A stretch of DNA of 64,000 nucleotides from Hymenopus coronatus (taxonomy: Eukaryota; Arthropoda; Insecta; Mantodea; Hymenopodidae), in NCBI GenBank assembly GCA_030762935.1, contig CM060900.1, forward strand, positions 403,581,632 through 403,645,631, read 5' to 3'. Positions 34,411-49,439 of the stretch are shown piece after piece. The notes beneath the pieces are model-generated. The model did no database searches. It had not been told where the DNA came from and saw only the letters and a program-made list of their open reading frames with translations. A program made the position numbers and the translations under genes. Numbering within the stretch: position 1 is the stretch's first letter; every line of letters starts with the position of its first letter.

Positions 34411-37400
34411 TTTATTTCATTTATTTATTTATTTATTTATTGTCGTTTCAAACAACTAGGTCATATTAGAAACCATTAGGTTACGAGAGTTAACATTTTA
34501 AAACAAATACATAGTAGTAGCAATATACAAAACCCATAACTTAAGCAAAAGTCGCATAATTACATATACAAAACAGATTACTCGTATGTAATTGTAACAA
34601 TATACAAACAGTTATAAAACGGTAAATATATTACCATACCAAATGGAATTTCAATAAGATTAATCAATTACAATTCATTAATCAATTAAATTAGATTTCT
34701 TCAAGAAGTCCTCAGTCTCTTGGTATATACACATGCTTGAATATATTCTATAGTTTTATGGAGCTCCCTGGCGATGTAGTAGATGTTCCTGTATTTGGAG
34801 TTGTGCTTGCAGTGGCAGATGATGTGTTCAAATTTTAATATAGTGTCGCAGTAAGATCACTCAGAGTGTTGGTCCTTTCTGAAGAGGCGTACGTGTGTAA
34901 GACTTGCACGGCCGATAACGTGTTTTGCAATAAGCACTTGATCTTTTCTGCTAAGGGAAGTATACGTAAACGGGAGAATGGAATTATTCCACAAATTATG
35001 GATTTTGTTTTTCTATAGGGAGGTCCAGTAAAATTCCACTGGTTTTTATGCTGTGCTTGACAATTATGGGTATGTCTGAATGAGGAATTTCCAAGTTAGC
35101 TTTGACCGTAGGATCGGAAGCTGTTCTTTGACCTCACATTCAGCTGGTTTTGTTTATAGCAATGCCTATGTGAGAGGGAATCCAAATTAATGCTACTGTC
35201 TGTCCTTTTTCTAGAATAGATTGTAGAACTCGATGTATCATATCAACAAACTGTGTCGAGAGAGAACTTGAAGTACACTTCCAGAATCAGAGAGAATAAG
35301 GAACTTGTACTGAGGACACATTATGTAGGATAGTGCTTCTTGAATTGCCATACGCAATCATCGCAGGAAGGAATAGACAAGAATTCAGATAAGCAGAAGT
35401 AAAGAATACGAGAAGTTCTAACTATAACGGCACAGCCACATCCTTGAGAAGTCTTTTAACCCTCTGTGAATAACTCTAGACTCTAAGGGTACTGAGCGAG
35501 AAATTCATTGAAGAGCTGGTTATATATGACACCGTTAGTTTCTTTTTTTATACTCTTACTTAGGTCTAAGTTAGTGTTTGGAAGTTGTGTCTTGCAGTAT
35601 GGATTTTCCAATCTGGTTGATGTATCCATTATAGGGGGAAGTTAAATGTTAACATCTTCAAGAACATATTGTAGTACATCAGTGAAAGTTGTTGGACTAC
35701 GTTGGGGCATAGAATAGGAGGGAAAGCCACACCTGTACATCCGCCGTCTAGATGCTATTTTGTTGCATAGGACACCATGAGTTATTTCCGTCTAAAGAGA
35801 GCTTCAATTGAGAGACTAGCAACCGGTGTTGCTCGAAAGATCCCCATATAGAGCCAAATATCGGATGGTGTCTAGTATATTAAGCAATGATTGCCTAGCA
35901 GAAGGGTAAATAATGCAAACATAATCCAATTTTGAACTAATGATTGCTTTGTGGATTGTTTGGAGTACGTGAAAGTCAGCTCCCCTGTTCTGTGCCGCCA
36001 AGGATAAGATAAAATTAATTCTTCCGAAATAGTCATTCCTCTGTGCTTATATATGGTGTTTCCGGGTTACTTTTGTATGCTGGTACATTCCAAGTATTTT
36101 GATAGCTTTGCTGCTGGAGGTGGGTTATTTATTTAACTTCAGTGGTGGAGTAGTGATTAAAGTCTTACTTCTGAAGAAAGTTATACACGTAGTTCTCTTC
36201 GAGATAGCTTGAAACAGTTTGCTTGTTTCATTTCGAACTCTCGGGTTTCGAAATTAGCAATTGGCCTTTATTTGTGTGTAGTTGGTGCCAGCACATGAAA
36301 TAGTCTTATAATCTGTGAAAATTTGTATTCTAACAGAAGGTTTCACGATAGTGGATGCAGAGTGGTGGCTACAAGGAATAATATAACGCTAAGCACTAAC
36401 CCTTGAGGAGCACCACCGATTTAATGTCAGTTTTTAGATAGAATGCTACTTTCCCGGACTTGAATTTGTATCTACTATAAGAAGTTAACAATGAAGTGGA
36501 TAATGTTTCCAGACATTCCTTGTACCAGTGGTATTATTAGGACACACATAACATAGGTCATTTCAATATCAAGACTGAATAGGCAGAGATTTAACCTGTA
36601 ATGAAATGCGTCCTGTATGTCAGTTTCGAGTGACATGAGAGAATCTAGCTTAGAATGAGGTCAGAATCCACATTGGACAGGGCTAAAAGCTGTTGCTTTT
36701 CTAAAGTGCACCTCAGAAGATTATTTACCATCGTCTGCAGTAGTTAACACTTTATACTGTTAAGGACAATTAGTCTGTAGTTTTGGGGAAGATGCAGTTC
36801 TGTGTTAGATTTATGAACGGGTCCGACATTAACTTTATGGCATTGATCAGGAAAAACATGTGATGTCCAGAAATGGTTATTTGTATATTGCAAGTAAATA
36901 TGACATATCATCTTCTTGAGAGAGATTTCGTAAAAAGCATAAGGTATATCATCAGGTCCAGGATTACTGTTTGTTCACGTTTGTAGAGCTTCAGTCATTT
37001 CCTTAAAGGCAATAAGATCATTATAAGGTGTTGGTAAGTTTTCAATGCATCGGCAAGGTGGACATCAGATGTTTGAGGTTTTATAAAATGAAAGTCTGGA
37101 TTTTAGTTATCACTATAAAATTTGGCAAAGGTTTTCCCGAATATTTCTGCTATATCTTGGGTATCAGTAATGAGAGTAACAGGATCAGAACGATGGGGAA
37201 TAAGTGGAGACATACGATTAAAGCTTCAGATACGTTTTATTCTTTGCCACATTTCCTGTGGATTGCTGTTTTTTTGAAAAAGGAACCAAAAGACAACCCT
37301 TGTGGATTTTTTCTGCTTTTAAGCATCCTTAAGGTATAGTCTCTTGATCTCAGGAATAATATCCTATTTTCCACGTTAGGAAATTTTTATTCATGCGAAG

Positions 37401-38130
37401 CACTTTATATTTAGCAGCTATCGCCAATATGCAGTTCACATTCCACCATGGAGCAGTTCTGCTACTGCGAACCAGCAGCTTATTTGGTGAGCAGCAATCA
37501 CTGCATTCTTGAGAGTGAAAATAGACTGAGCAGCAATTGATTGGATGCTAAGATTAGAGAAACTCGGAGTTTAAATTTTACGCATCGGATGTAAATATAT
37601 ATTCTTGAACATTGGATATTCTGCGCATTACAGGACAGTGATCACAGCCGAACCGATTATATTGCACCTCACAATCAAACAACGGAGAAACGTCCGCGGA
37701 GCAGAATGCTTGAAGATTTGTGTTACATATCGCAGTGAGTAGGTTCAGTGAGGGAGGTTAAGGAGAGCAAAATCGAATCCCTCTGCTAGGGAGGCGATTA
37801 TTTTACCGATGGGTATTTAGGCCGTTAAGCTCACCTAAAATGATAAATGGTTTAGGTAACCCTTTTATTAGTTTTCGGAGTTCTTGGGAATGTAATTCTT
37901 GACTATGGGACAAATAAATTTTGCATAAGCATATTGTATGAGTGCTAAAATGTGTAGAAATTGCAAAAGCTTCAAACTGTGCATTTGACTTGATCCTTCT
38001 GTACAGGAGGTTTGATTTTATGTAAGTGTCTACTCCTCCACTAGCGCAACACATTTCAGCATGACATTTTTTATAACCCGTATACTCAGCCATTTTTGCG
38101 ATATAATTGTTTCGAGAATTTGTTTCCCGA
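34411..38130 (-). mobile_element. jockey-type LINE ORF2 (EN, RT, RNase H) with AAAT-type tail
   Basis: Minus-strand frames broken by many stops but in full order. The endonuclease (37803-38093) has ASGGVDTYIKS and LPKPFIILGELN. The early RT has NSNPGPDDIPYAFYE (about 36935-36980) and NYRLIVLNS (about 36740-36775). The Asp-Asp box is degenerate, IFTDYKTISCAG where LFADDLxIxCxG is expected (about 36280-36340). The late RT (35816-36001) has IHKAIISSKLDYVCIIYPSA. A C-terminal RNase H block has VALIWIPSHIGI (about 35165-35205). The 3' end is an AAAT-type repeat tail (plus 34411-34442), typical for simple-repeat-tailed LINEs. Five-prime truncation or an upstream ORF1 beyond 38130 is undecided. This is an unusually complete architecture for this window. 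Confidence 0.8.
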
Positions 38131-38640
38131 GTGTAAAAATTTTATGGACTGTATTTGCGTAGCAGTATTTGTAAATACTCGTATTGCATACAAAAGCTGT
38201 TTATATTCCATTGTAAAATAGATTAGGTAATAACTTTGGTCTGAGTTGTAAAAATAGTGACCTTTATGGTTTTGAAATTAAGTTTTACTAAGCAAATGTA
38301 TTTATATTGATATATAATATCTAAAGAAGCATTTGTATGCATTAGGTCTCATTTTTGGATTTACTGAGACTGGCCGAAAGAATTCCACATTCGTTTTAAC
38401 AATTGGATCTCCAGAATTTTATAATTAGCCATGGTTCACCACTACATTTTTTCCTACTTTGGAGCTTCTTGTTTTCATACTTCTGTGAGTGAAATGTGGA
38501 TACAACTTTCTAATTAAATGCGCAAAAGAAACAATATCATTTACCCTCATTGTGTGTACAAAAAATAATTAAGCTGAATTTAATTCATATCACAGTTTAC
38601 TACGCCAGAGCTTAAAATTTTCTTAATATGAAAATTATTA

Positions 38641-38644
<4 letters not shown>

Positions 38645-38674
<30 letters not shown>

Positions 38675-38689
38675 CGTCATCATCATCAT
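38645..38689. repeat. (ATT)n/(CAT)n microsatellite
   Basis: About 28 bp of ATT repeat followed by a short CAT run. Confidence 0.95.
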
Positions 38690-38949
38690 TACTGCTGTTG
38701 TTGTTCTCTCACTATTTCCTAGAAGTGTTATTAAAAGGGCTTTGGCGTCTATATTGTTCTAGTTTTTTGGTGACTGATTATTTTCTGGTGTGCTACTTCT
38801 ACCTGAAGCTTAATCTGAGAACTAGCCATTGAAGCATTGGTATTATTAGATAAAAATAGACCATTGTTATCCAAACTATTAATGACCCTATAGGTGGATA
38901 TAGGCCTATTAACCCCAACACATAGTTCAGATAGAGTTTTAATTGCAGT

Positions 38950-39296
38950 CGGCTCTTGGTCCACAATAGTTGTGGTTTCTGTTAATGCAACCTTCTATGG
39001 TGTGGTTACCAGTTCCTGGGAGGAAACAGCCTTAGGAAGTTAGTTTGGTAAAACACAACTGACTTCAAAAGCCGAGAAAGTAGCTACTTCAACGTGTCTT
39101 CTCGTTTTTCTTTTCAACACTTCGGCTCTTGGTCCACAATAGTTGTGGTTTCTGTTAATGCAACCTTCTATGGTGTGGTTACCAATTCCTGGGAGGAAAC
39201 AGCCTTAGGAAGTTAGTTTGGTAAAACACAACTCATTTCAAAAGCTGAGAAAGTAGCTACTTCAACGTGTCTTCCCGTTTTTCTTTTCAACACTTC
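38950..39296. repeat. 173-bp tandem duplication
   Basis: Two adjacent copies (38950-39122 and 39123-39295), both starting CGGCTCTTGGTCCACAATAG. I count only a handful of differences (for example CAGTTCCTG/CAATTCCTG and GCCGAG/GCTGAG), so the duplication is recent compared with the elements around it. 173 is not a multiple of three, so it would shift any frame across it. A minus-strand frame at 38749-38964 reads into it (DQEPTAIKTLSELC) but is not recognised; it may be ORF1 of the neighbouring LINE. Confidence 0.95.
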
Positions 39297-42890
<3,594 letters not shown>

Positions 42891-43609
42891 TGTTATGATA
42901 GCGTTTACGCAAAATGAAAATTTACACGTTGGAGTAGAAGCGAAACAAAGTTTCATCATTAGAAAATTCACAATTGTTATAGTATTAAAAAAGATTCATA
43001 GCTATAATAAATGCACTTTTTAAGGCGACTTCCAACTTGCGATTCGAAGAACAAAGCTCTACTTAACCACGACAGTCGTTAGTTGTATTTGTAAATGGAG
43101 TGAAATGCTAAAGCTTTTATAAATTAGTTCTATAAATATAAAATAAGCCATTAAATGTTCCATAATTATAAAAATTAAGTGCATTGCAAAAGTATAAACT
43201 TAGAATATCCTCAGTTTATCTTTACTATATGAACTTCGTTCTGCTTACAGTATATATAAAAATCTATTCCAAACAGATAGGCGTACATTTATTCCTGCTT
43301 ACTTATTTCTGTGTTTGAATTCTAAATGTCTACGACCAGAGAAATTATAAGAATCTCTAGCTCATTTGACATTCAACTTTAAATTATTTTATTCTACGAC
43401 TAACCTAAATGATAGCAACTTCGCAGTAAAATCAAATACTTGTAAATACAGGCTATCAAACTGCTGAACATAAAATAATATTACAATTGCATAGAATAAC
43501 AAAAAGCTGATCTAACCGAAACCTACAAATACCCACTCACCGTATAAGTAGCTGTCCATCTAACGTGCACGATAGAAGGAAGAGAACTGGAACGCATTGA
43601 ACCGTCCCA
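42891..43609 (+). repeat. Probable 5' LTR of gypsy-B
   Basis: About 719 bp aligning in direct orientation with 52424-53232. Shared blocks include GAAAATTTAC, TTTTATTCTACGACTAAC, TATCAAACTGCTGAA, CCGAAACCTA and the end GAACCGTC. This copy begins with TG (42891) and ends CCCA (43609), while the partner ends CGCA, so both copies close with CA at the same place. The minus-strand frame inside it is not a gene. AAATTAGCGCCAGACG follows and may be a decayed primer-binding site, though it matches poorly. Confidence 0.65.
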
Positions 43610-43636
43610 AATTAGCGCCAGACGTTTTCGGTACTA

Positions 43637-44056
43637 GTGGAAACAGATGTTGGAAGTTTAAATACAACTCTGCCTCCTACAAGACGTAGACTACGAAATC
43701 TTAATCTAACATCCTGGGGAGAACTTACGACATTGGAAGACGAGGAAGATCGGCCCCGAGCACCCGAAGGACGACTTCGCACCCTGGACGACCCACAGGA
43801 CGTCGAAGACCTTCAAACATCCCGAGGACGGCCACCCATTCGCCGAAGACTTCAAGAACCAGAAGAATCTACTTCATCAGGGACCATCAAATTCTCGAAC
43901 ATGAGAAGAGCAAGAGTACGCGGGAAAAATCAACATCAGCATCGCACATCGATGCAGGAGCAAAGGTCTACAGTAGATACAGGTGAAAGGAAATCCAGAC
44001 AAAGTACCTTGAATTACAAAGCTTACCTGCTTACCATTATATGTGATTGCATATAG
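43637..44056 (+). CDS. Arg/Glu-rich leader ORF of gypsy-B
   Basis: A 139-codon frame starting with ATG 28 bp after the 5' LTR. The protein is rich in Arg, Pro, Glu and Thr, with PPTRRRLRNLNLTS early and GRPPIRRRLQEPEES near the middle, and a hydrophobic end. No known domain is seen. Its position at the start of the internal region suggests it is the N-terminal part of gag; the coiled-coil gag segment follows after stops. Unlike most frames here it is uninterrupted and its base composition is more GC-rich than the flanks. Confidence 0.45.
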   Translation: METDVGSLNTTLPPTRRRLRNLNLTSWGELTTLEDEEDRPRAPEGRLRTLDDPQDVEDLQTSRGRPPIRRRLQEPEESTSSGTIKFSNMRRARVRGKNQHQHRTSMQEQRSTVDTGERKSRQSTLNYKAYLLTIICDCI

Positions 44057-44171
44057 AACTGGTTGACCTGGAGCGACAGAGCAAGGAAAATAGCACCTTC
44101 AGCCAAGGAGAGGGGGCACATAATCGCCCAGACAATAATAGTGTATCTCAAACACGAAATGTTTTGCTAAG

Positions 44172-45034
44172 ATGTTGGAAGAAATGCAGTTAACATTAGA
44201 TTCACAAATAGGTAATATTGAAATCCGGCAAAGTAGTGCTAAGAAGGAGCTAAATGATGAAATAGGCAAAGTTAAAATTAACTTAGTAATTAGCGGGGAA
44301 TGGGAAAATACCAAAACTGAAATTAGATCACAAGTAACAGCTGAATTAGTTAATATTAAAATGGATGTCACAAATATACGTGAAGAATTCAAACAGTCGG
44401 CACAAGAGTAATCAGAACATCCAAGAAGTTAGGAAAGAATGCCAAATTTCATTATCTGAAGTTAATGAAAAATTAATATGTTAAAAAGTAGAAATGGAAA
44501 GGGCCAGGGAGTATGAACTTGAACAAAATAATTCTCAAAGAGGCACTGATGGTGAATTGAGAGAACTAATTAGCTCAGAGATAATAGAACTAAATAAATC
44601 AGTAACTGAATTTGTATAAAAAGAATTAGCAATAGTAAGATGCGAAAATTCCAATAATATAACAGTTAATACAGCTGAAGTGCTGATTTAAAACTAATTA
44701 AGTTGATGTAAGTAATAATCAGAATTAACTAAGAAATGAACTTAAACCTTTGCAAGATAACTTCCCTAAAGCAAATAAAAACGTTCAAAATCTACATACA
44801 ATTGTACTTGAACTTCAATTTAAAAATAATTTGGTGCCTAATGGTGTATTTAGTAATAATGATAATGTTAATGTGCCACATGAAAGCCTTGAAAATTGTA
44901 ATGATATATACAATACCCTCGGGTCTGACATTGTTGCATGTCCCGTAGTGAACACCTTACAAAATAACCATCCACACAATAATATGCATACAGCACATAG
45001 TGAAAGCACACATACAAATCTCATCCTTAACTGA
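44172..45034 (+). pseudogene. gypsy-B gag, coiled-coil type
   Basis: Plus-strand frames 44172-44411 and 44750-45034, with related helical sequence between them in other frames. The first has MLEEMQLTLDSQIGNIEIRQ and long Lys/Glu heptad-like stretches. The second is Asn/His-rich (NNHPHNNMHTAH). No CCHC knuckle is seen. Composition and position match the gag-like part of gypsy-A, which suggests related elements. Confidence 0.5.
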
Positions 45035-45290
45035 ATAGATCCACTATCTTCTAATGAGGAAAAAAATGATGTAGCTATTTTTTTATGAAATAAATTGACA
45101 ACTACTTTAAAATAACAACGATATTGGGATAATTATTGTAAAGCTATTGTCAATACGCAAGTATTTACAATGACTTAAAGCTACTTACGCTGGAAAGGAG
45201 AGTTACTCATCGTTCAGAAACTTGTCCTTCTTGAAGCAAGCTGTTGGGGTCCAGTAAATAAAAATTCCATTGGTACCAAACTAGCCACTG

Positions 45291-45311
45291 GTATATATAT
45301 ATATATATATA
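45291..45311. repeat. (TA)n microsatellite
   Basis: About ten TA units between the gag and protease parts of gypsy-B. Confidence 0.9.
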
Positions 45312-46023
45312 ACATGTTTACTAATCTCAGTTTTATTAATTATTTTGTGTGTGTAGTAAAAATATCTAGGTTAATAGGTCCACTGCTATTAGGTCAGGAA
45401 ATCTTAACTGTTTTGATTGGATATTCCTGAAACTTCATTAGGAACTTAATTGTCACTAAACCGGTGGATTTTACGGACCTAATTAATTACTGACAGCTTG
45501 AAAGTCAACCTACTCAAACAAAATACCATCACAACCACAATACGGAAAGAATGAGACGAATGCCACTAATTTCAATAATGTTTCACAACTTGATATTAAA
45601 CAGAACGACTTAAATCAAAATGTACAGACGGGAATGATGGTTTCTAGCGTAACAATCTAATTACAATCAAATGAATGGAAAATGTACGTTTAACAACTCT
45701 CAACCCTCATACCATAGAGGGGATAGGCGTAATTGCTGGAAAACCGAAATAGTTAGTACGCAACGTTCGCGGATTCAGAACGATACGGAGAAATAAACCG
45801 AAATCCTAGGGTAGAATCTGAAACTCACACGAAGCCGCAGGTTGTTAACTATGCAACCGAACAAACTTTGAACCAACAAGCGGAAAACTAATAGAGGACC
45901 TGAACGTTACTCCATTTCATGTCCAACTTCGATGATATACTAAATTGGAGCCCTCCTAACACTTTGATTAAATATCAGAGCAATGAAAACGAAATTCATG
46001 ATGTAGAAACTTGGGATAGAGAA

Positions 46024-46160
46024 TAACAAGCTATGCTCGATATTGGAGGTAGTACAAGTGTGGTAGTTGAGTCATTGTTTGAAGAGGTACTTAAACCAAA
46101 GAGGGTACATTATCTACCAGTGTGTGGCATATGCTGCAGTGTTACAAATGGAAAAAAGAA
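46024..46160 (+). pseudogene. gypsy-B aspartic protease remnant
   Basis: The frame beginning at about 46028 reads QAMLDIGGSTSVVVESLFEE then VLKPKRVHYLPV. This matches the active-site loop AxLDTGAxxSxI of retroviral-type proteases, with the catalytic Asp kept but the Thr/Ser-Gly changed to Ile-Gly. The rest of the domain is cut off by the ATT microsatellite. The nearby frame 46122-46319 is mostly microsatellite translation. Confidence 0.65.
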
Positions 46161-46244
46161 AGAAGAATAAAACACCAGGAAATGTTAGAGTGCAAAATAG
46201 GTGATTGGAAATGTAATATCATTACATTAATATTACCCTGGTTA

Positions 46245-46245
46245 C

Positions 46246-46282
<37 letters not shown>

Positions 46283-46334
46283 TGTATTATTATCATTATT
46301 ATTATTGTTATTATTGTGATCATTATTATTATTA

Positions 46335-46377
<43 letters not shown>

Positions 46378-46404
46378 GTTATTATTATGATTATTATTAT
46401 TATT
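46245..46404. repeat. (ATT)n microsatellite replacing the RT region
   Basis: About 160 bp of ATT repeat with GTT, CAT and GAT interruptions. It lies where the end of protease and the RT fingers and palm should be. Confidence 0.97.
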
Positions 46405-46429
46405 CGTAAAGATATTTTATACAACAGGT

Positions 46430-47110
46430 GAAGTGTCCTTGACTGTGGTTAGTCATACATTAATGACAAAAGATGATGACGAAATAATTAATGTTCCTTT
46501 AATGGAAGAATTTTGTGATGAAAATGATAAAAACCTAACACAGAGAGTTGCTGATATTGCAGAAATTCCGGCTCCACACAACCTGAAATAAATACGTCCT
46601 TATTTGGGTATATTAAATTATCAATCAAAATGGTTCTATAATTATACGAACGTAATTTCCCCAACGTGAGAACTTCTTAGGAAAGGTACTAAGTGGTTTG
46701 AGAAAGAACGTCACCACCTAGCTTACGAAAAAATCTATGCAGTTATTTAAAGAATCATTTTTACTAGAAATACTTAATCAAGGCCTCCATACCATATATT
46801 TACAGATACTTCCTCATTAGACCATGGCTCAATCCTAACTCACATTTGGGATGATGGAGATGTTCATATAGTTTATGCTGCATCAAGGTCATTGACAAAA
46901 GCAGATGGTAACGTGTGTATCACGGAACAAAAGATTGCTACAGCTTATTTTGCACTCCTTATATTTGAGAACATGTTGCTAATTGCAAGATAATGCTACA
47001 CAAGGCCACACCAGTTTATCGTTTTTACAACAATGAAATTTAAACAGTACAAAAAGCCAAGTTACATCCATGAAATTACCCTTTACGACTTAGATATACA
47101 ACATATTTCT
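46430..47110 (+). pseudogene. gypsy-B RT end and RNase H
   Basis: Plus-strand frames start with the last part of RT at about 46560: IPAPHNLK, stop, IRPYLGILNYQSKWFYNYT, matching the PxPxNxKxLRxFLGLxNYYRxFI block. RNase H follows with FTDTSSLDHGSILTHI (about 46800) and ITEQKIATAYFAL, and ends LYDLDIQHISDKNNIFSDTL at about 47075-47140. The RT palm with its YxDD box is absent. Loss of the palm makes this copy incapable of reverse transcription. Confidence 0.8.
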
Positions 47111-48426
47111 GACAAAAATAATATATTCAGCGATACGTTATCAAGACATAAACTAAATCATAACATTGCTGAAACCATTCATAATCCTCATCATGAAATT
47201 AACATATTACATTTAAAGCTTAAAGCAAATTACACATTTGTTATGATTTTAAAGAAAAATATTTGCAGAAAGGATTACCCTGAATTATCGTTATTAATGA
47301 ACACTGTACCTGAAATAAATCAAAACACAATAGGAACCATAGGCTTACATGATGGAAAAGTATATAAACCACTTGGTAAAAACGTTAAAAAATGGAAGCT
47401 AATATTTCCTAAAACTATTGAAAAAGAAACAACTTTAATGTTCCATCATAAACTTATTTATTCAGATACTGGTAAAACCATGAGCGCAATTGAAGAAAAT
47501 TCTTAGATTAAACATTAAAATTCATAGATTAAATATTTAGGCAAAGATGTTGGAAAATATGTAGCAGCATGTGAAGTTTGCTAGAAAGTAAAACCTCTCA
47601 ACGTGAAACTTCTTATTCGAATGGTACTACCATTCGAGAAAGAAAAATGATTTAGTGGCTATTGATTGATGTTCTAGGAGAAACTCCTGCTGGATTTCAC
47701 AATTTCAGATATATTTTCGTTGTTAGGCATCCTTAAAAAATTTGTCAAAATTAATTTAGAATTATCAAAACCCAAACGTGCATAAATAAAATGTTAAATG
47801 ACAATATTCCTAAATATTTCAAGCTGGGCACTATAATGCATATTAATGACACTGTGCATACAACTTAAATATTCTCCAAAAACAAAATTATAATTTCATC
47901 ATTCTTAAGCGTATTTTGCTCATGCTAACCCTACAAAATGTTGTTTAAAAACACAACGCTGTTCTTTAGATTAATGTACGACAAAAGCATAAGGGCCGCG
48001 TCACATACTGCCATAAAATAGAAAATATTTTGAGCCATACTAAAAACGCAATTACATCTTTTACTGTAGCTGAATTTATGCTCAAAACGACTAAGGAACC
48101 TGTATTTCGAGAGTTGCCAACACCTACTGCTATAGAACAAGCATTAACAAAGGAAGAGAGTGTACATTTTCATTTAATAACATATTTGTAAATTCAGAGA
48201 AGAGGTAAAATGAAGTAAAAAGAAGAAAAAGAAAATGGATCCGAAGTTATTGGATATAGTATTGATTATAAAAAGAAACATTTCAGATGCAACGAAGAAG
48301 GAAACCCAGAAAAGGGAACTTCTTTGCGCTGGCCCATATCTTATAAACAAACAATTTGGTGAACATACCTATGAACTAATGGATATAAAGGTAAGCCATG
48401 AAGAAGAAATCGAAAATGTAATGTAA
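47033..48426 (+). pseudogene. gypsy-B integrase with GPY/F tail
   Basis: The 157-codon frame 47033-47506 runs from the RNase H end into the integrase N terminus (GKVYKPLGKNVKKWKLIFPK then TLMFHHKLIYSDTGKT, the degenerate HH part of the zinc-binding domain). The core (about 47520-48180) is broken but keeps WLLIDVLGETPAGFHNFRYI in part. The C-terminal frame 48235-48426 has RELLCAGPYLINKQ and THTYELMDIK-like sequence, the GPY/F module also present in gypsy-A. About 230 bp of non-coding sequence follow before the Penelope insertion. Confidence 0.75.
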
Positions 48427-48798
48427 AGCCACTTATTAAAATTAGTGAAGAAGCCACCTACTAATTATTAAATAATTAATACGCTATATAAGTCCGAACA
48501 AATACATATACTTAAAACCCATATAATATGAAAACACAAATAATTTTCAATTTTATACCAGCAGTGTACCATTTCAATAAAATTTGTGATGTAAGATATA
48601 GTGTAAACACACTGTAAATTAATGTCAATATTTCATTGGGGATATAAGAAATAATGGGTATATGGCCTAAGGCTGATCTCAGCACGGGCTAGAACACTCA
48701 AAAATAGCAGACATTTTGGCAGTACTTCTCCGCCAGACCAGTCACAGGGCAATGGGTCCCCATTGGCCCGCGTCATTTAGTCCCGCTCTCCACTTGAA

Positions 48799-48800
<2 letters not shown>

Positions 48801-48832
<32 letters not shown>
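48801..48832. repeat. (AT)n microsatellite
   Basis: About 16 AT units inside the upstream terminal repeat. Confidence 0.97.
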
Positions 48833-48833
<1 letters not shown>

Positions 48834-48854
48834 ACCCGGTCTGGGGCATTTCAT

Positions 48855-48905
48855 TACTTCCTGAACAAGGCCATAGAAATAGCATGGCCGAAATCTCGAG
48901 CTATT
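48855..48905 (+). ncRNA. Hammerhead ribozyme-like fold in Penelope repeat
   Basis: CTGAACA (48861-48867), then a perfect 6-bp stem II GGCCAT/ATGGCC (48869-48874 and 48884-48889) with a 9-nt loop AGAAATAGC, then GAAAT (48890-48894) and the self-complementary CTCGAG. This is the box order of a hammerhead, with two changes in CUGAUGA and C to T after GAAA. The other copy (52347-52400) keeps GCATGGCC but lost the stem partner. Hammerheads are known in Penelope-like terminal repeats; this one is probably decayed. Confidence 0.6.
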
Positions 48906-49439
48906 TTTATTAACATCACGCGGCTGTTGAACCAAAAAGCTATAATCAATAATAATCGTCGTCAAATGTTCAAATCTTACATTTTGAACCTCTACGGGGA
49001 AGACATCTACATCGGCCTCTGTCGGAATGAGAGTCTATAAAAGCAGAGGGTAAGCAGCCTCTCTACAATGACCTATCCACTAATATGTCGAGAACAGGCT
49101 ATTACCCCGAATTTTGCCAGGATTCGCCATCACATCAACACCGACCGGGCACAACGTATTCTAATATGCGCCAGCCTTGCTCTGGTAAGGGAAAGAATAC
49201 ATAACATCTACATACTTCTTGAATCAGTGTCCAGGGAGCTCCTTTAATCACGGCTCAAGATCTACACGTAGCTACGTCCATTCGATATTGAGTGGATCGA
49301 CAGCTCCATTGTTGTCCAATATTACAAACATAAGAACAGGACGACTTCCAGAAAAGTCAAGAAACTTCAAAGTCTGTCGCCAACACAACAATATAAGTCA
49401 AACTTGGAGACTTCCCGGCTAGTGGCCAGTCTAACTCAG

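Larger units (their letters stand above)
48662..48935 (+). repeat. Penelope-like element 2, upstream terminal repeat
   Basis: This matches the downstream repeat at 51136-51367 plus 52261-52440 in the same orientation. Shared text includes GGCAGTACTTCTCCGC, CATTGGCCCGCGTCATTTAG, CATTTCATTACTTCCTGAA and AGCATGGCC. It lacks about 100 bp present in the downstream copy between CCCGGTC and CATTTC, and carries a TA microsatellite at 48801-48832. Direct terminal repeats are the usual arrangement of Penelope-like elements. Confidence 0.8.

Noticed and set aside
42891..42895. TGTTA shared by both gypsy-B repeat starts as proof of the LTR edge
   Set aside because: At 52424 the TGTTA falls in sequence that also aligns with the Penelope terminal repeat at 48923, so it may be coincidence.
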